Part shown: piece by piece, positions 61,479 through 64,000 of the stretch
How positions within the stretch are numbered: position 1 is the stretch's first letter
How the letters are laid out: every line of letters starts with the position of its first letter
Assembly (NCBI GenBank): GCA_013397845.1
Contig: VZTG01006403.1
Span: forward strand, 857,443 to 921,442
Length of the DNA stretch: 64,000 bases
Source: Melanocharis versteri
Taxonomy: Eukaryota; Chordata; Aves; Passeriformes; Melanocharitidae
Reading direction: 5' to 3'
The notes under the pieces: generated by a model
What the model saw: only the letters and a program-made list of their open reading frames with translations
What the model was told of the DNA's origin: nothing
Database searches by the model: none
Position numbers and translations under genes: made by a program

Positions 61479-63469
61479 GGTCTTATATAGAGGAAGGGTT
61501 AGGCTCTTCTATCTGTTACTCCGAATTGTTTTACCCTAACAAACATCTAAATCTTCTTTTCATATCAACGGTAGTCAAGAAACAGTAACCCTGGTAACTT
61601 CTTCTAGCTCAATATTTTTTTTCCAGTTTAACAAAGTTCTCAGCATGTTGAGACACAGTAGAGGTGACTGTACAACAGAGCCCAAGGCTAACCTTTGTAG
61701 GCAAGTGTTAGCTTAGTCATGGAGAGACAGATTAGGAGAGAAAAAAAAAATGTAATTGGATGTGTTTTATTCAGTAATTTCATTTTGTTTTTAGAAGACG
61801 GTTTCAGGCGAAAAGATAATGACAGCAATTTATTCAATTTATCCAATGAAATACTTCAGATTGTATTACTAGACTGAAGTGATGTTTACGTGTGTAGTTT
61901 TAGGTATAGTCTCCTATGGAGACAAGCTCGTTAGGTCAAGATTACATGTCAGTAGTTACTCTCCACCTAGATGCTGTCTACTGAGGTGGACATTGCAAAA
62001 GCACAGGACTTGCATAATTGATAATGTGGGCTGGAATTTCTTCAAGAAACTGCCTTTTCCTTGGGATGACAAACTGGGACAGCCTCTTCTCTGGGGGCCA
62101 GACAAGCTCTCGTTTGTCAAAACTGGTGTAACTTCTGTGAAATGTTCAGATTTGATTTCTTACTCAAAGAATGTTTTGGGAAATTTCTGATCTTGTTAAA
62201 ATGACTCATTAAATATTTCCAGGAAAAAATATAATTATGAATTTATATTGATCTCCCTTCTACATAAACCAACAACAAAACAAAAAAACGAAACTGAAAT
62301 GAGGAAATACAAATAATTTGAACTGGGGGTGATGATGTCATGCACTTTTTACCCCCCCACCCCCTTCCTTTTGGCTCACTAATTCAGAAACTTGCTGAGG
62401 TTTTTTGTTCCCCACATTATGAAAGAGGATACCTTTTCTTAAGTTTTATGATCTTTTAGGAAAAAGAAAATATTGTTTTCTGGACTCCGGCAGTCAGGGC
62501 ATGAAACTTGTTTTCCATATGTAGCAATGCAATGTATGTAAAGTATGCATGTCTTTCACAATGTAGCCCATTCTGGCGTGTGGCCAATGTGTAGATACCT
62601 ATCAGAGATGAGCTTGAGAAGAAATAGATGAGGAAATTTTATGCAGACTCACATTTTCTCTTAGTTTATATGGGCTTTTTTCTTGTTTTATTTAGTTATA
62701 TTAACTGAAGGCGCAGGTGTTCCATCAGTGGTTGGAAAGGAATAGTCCTGTTCCTGTCAAGGGTTGCACTGCACCAACCTGTACAGCTTTTCTAGGACTT
62801 GACAAACTGTTAGGGCTGTCTGTGTTTAGATGAACCCCATAAAGCGTCTACATTTGCATAGGCAAATACCCACGCCAGTGGTACTTGCACAACACCTCAC
62901 AGCTGTACACACAGGTAACATGCCTGGCAGCTCCAGGGATCTGTTTGCTCGTGCCACCGCCGCTTACTTACATAGAGAATCCTGAACACTGAAGTTCAGT
63001 GTCAGAGCTGGTCCATAAAAGTCCATGGAAAACCCCAAAAAGCGGTTTGTATGGAGCCAGATTGAAGCCCTACAGAGTCTCCATGGAGCGCGGTGCCCCA
63101 TTGGATTGCTGCAGCAGCTCTTTAAAACCTCTGCTAAGATCGTTTTGTTCCTTACAATGTACAGTTGAAAATCCAGGATGCTTCCAATTAACTTTGATGT
63201 CTGGAACAACACACTTTCACATATGTTGTTTCAAGCTGAAATTGCAAATCCAGATTACTGTGAAGGCTGTAAATGGTTTTGGAGCAGACTGACCAGAAAG
63301 TTCACGTTCATATTGCAGCAGTGGAACACGTGGGCATTCATGCTGGCAGCTCACTGTCATTCTGCATGTGTAAGTATAAAGGGAGGCAAAAGGAGTGGTT
63401 CTCAGCATTCTGCCTTTATATCATCCTGTCACACCTCCAGTGCCTTCAACTTGTTTCTTTCGGGTGGAA

Positions 63470-63752
63470 ATAATAGAATCATATAATGGTTTGGATTGGA
63501 AAGGACCACCTTGTTCCAACCCGCATGCCATGGGCAGGGACACTTTTCACTGGACCAGATTGCTGAAGTCCCCATCTAACCTGGCCTTGAACACTGCCGG
63601 GGATGGGGCATCCACAACTCCTCTGGGCAGCTTGTTTCAGTGCCACCCTCACTGTAAATCATTTCCAGTGCCACCCTCACTGTAAATCATTTCTTCCTAA
63701 AATCTGATCTAAACCTATCCTCTTCCAGTTTACAGCCATTACTCCTTGAAAA
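63470..63752 (-). mobile_element. CR1: CR1 LINE 3' fragment with internal duplication, minus orientation
   Basis: The plus strand reads ATAGAATCATATAATGGTTT, then GGATTGGAAAGGACC, TTCCAACCCGCATGCCATGG, GCAGGGACACTTTTCACTGG, CTGGCCTTGAACACTGCC, CTCTGGGCAGCTTGTTTCAG and TTCTTCCTAAAATCTGATCT. This is the complement of a CR1 3' region in correct order, so the element lies on the minus strand and is 5' truncated near 63750. It is better preserved than the old fragments elsewhere in the window but carries small changes. A 28-bp stretch is duplicated in tandem at 63638-63693. No reverse transcriptase or ORF1 coding remains. Confidence 0.94.
63638..63693. repeat. Perfect 28-bp tandem duplication inside CR1
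   Basis: The 28-bp unit beginning CAGTGCCACCCTCACTG and ending AAATCATTTC occurs twice head to tail with no mismatch (63638-63665 and 63666-63693). Ordinary CR1 copies carry this stretch once, so the second copy arose after insertion, or was in the source element. Perfect identity of the two units inside an otherwise diverged element suggests a recent slippage or repair event. Confidence 0.95.
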
Positions 63753-64000
63753 AATCTAGGCGCATAGGCCAGAAGAAAGCAGCAGATGATGGGATGCTCC
63801 AAGCAAATCCCCTGCGTCCCAATGTGGGTGTAGACTCAATCTCCTTACAGAAGAAATACTTGTCACCTGCCTAGTGGAGATTCTTCTGCTTTGAACCACT
63901 AAATATTATTCTCACTAATTTTATTCCAGTTATCAAGGCTCTTACGGCTTCTCCAATTTCCTTTATGTTATTGATTTCTCTCAATATTCCCTTTCAGCAT
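63753..64000. other. Unassigned sequence at window end
   Basis: Sequence beyond the CR1 truncation point. A few pieces (AAATACTTGTCACCTG, then TTCCAGTTATCAAGGC) do not match CR1 in order by eye. No gene or further repeat is recognised before the window ends. Confidence 0.6.

Larger units (their letters stand above)
58196..63469. other. Non-coding sequence with one odd segment
   Basis: No supportable gene. A minus-strand frame at 58728-59198 gives 151 codons from an ATG at 59183 with A at -3 and a leucine-rich start, but it has no recognised domain. The segment 60990-61478 differs by its direct repeat and hydrophobic frame. A C-rich run (ACCCCCCCACCCCC) sits at about 62351-62364. Confidence 0.75.

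Noticed and set aside
62351..62364. C-rich run ACCCCCCCACCCCC as G-quadruplex or CpG island
   Set aside because: Only two usable G-runs on the minus strand and no CpG enrichment around it.

Overview
The window looks like vertebrate nuclear DNA, most likely from a bird, and it appears entirely non-coding: either a gene desert or the inside of a very long intron. The evidence is the AT-leaning, CpG-poor base composition, the many T and A homopolymers, and the retroposon 3' ends of the CR1 type. The CR1 ends show the typical octamer tail (ATTCTATG / CATAGAAT) followed by the conserved 3' body. CR1 also occurs in turtles and crocodilians, but these two better-preserved copies read like bird copies. 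Nothing suggests bacterial, plasmid or phage DNA: there are no operons, ribosome binding sites, rRNA genes or CRISPR arrays.

No protein-coding gene can be supported. The longest open frames are about 145 to 170 codons. Most begin at TTG or GTG, none shows a domain I recognise, and roughly one or two of this length are expected by chance at this composition. A few places have a good splice acceptor and donor around an open or short exon-sized block (11037-11227, 41649-41765 and 49887-49997 on +; 40155-40269, 36957-37071 and 1807-1903 on -). They are listed as low-confidence exon candidates only.

Layout: 1-28430 is mostly unique sequence with a possible MIR relic near 7.7 kb, an imperfect 53-bp duplication at 24.3 kb and an AT-rich block at 21.6-22.15 kb with paired POU octamers that could be an enhancer. 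At 28.4-28.84 kb a CR1 in minus orientation lies beside an older CR1 3' end in plus orientation. From 28.84 to 47 kb there is unique sequence with a MIR-like relic (32.05 kb), microsatellites (32.87 and 33.06-33.17 kb) and an old CR1-like fragment (35.46 kb). From 47 to 61 kb there is a degraded amniote-type repeat (47.16 kb), a 16-bp perfect palindrome with an octamer (47.33 kb) and another old CR1-like piece (58.1 kb). At 60.99-61.48 kb there is an odd segment with a 16-bp direct repeat and a short hydrophobic open frame. At 63.47-63.75 kb a CR1 in minus orientation carries an internal 28-bp tandem duplication.

Recognisable repeats are sparse for 64 kb of bird DNA. I saw no complete transposable element, no complete provirus and no new genetic system. 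The most useful leads are the candidate regulatory blocks, the nested and duplicated CR1 structures, and the exon candidates; all need alignment or RNA data to decide.
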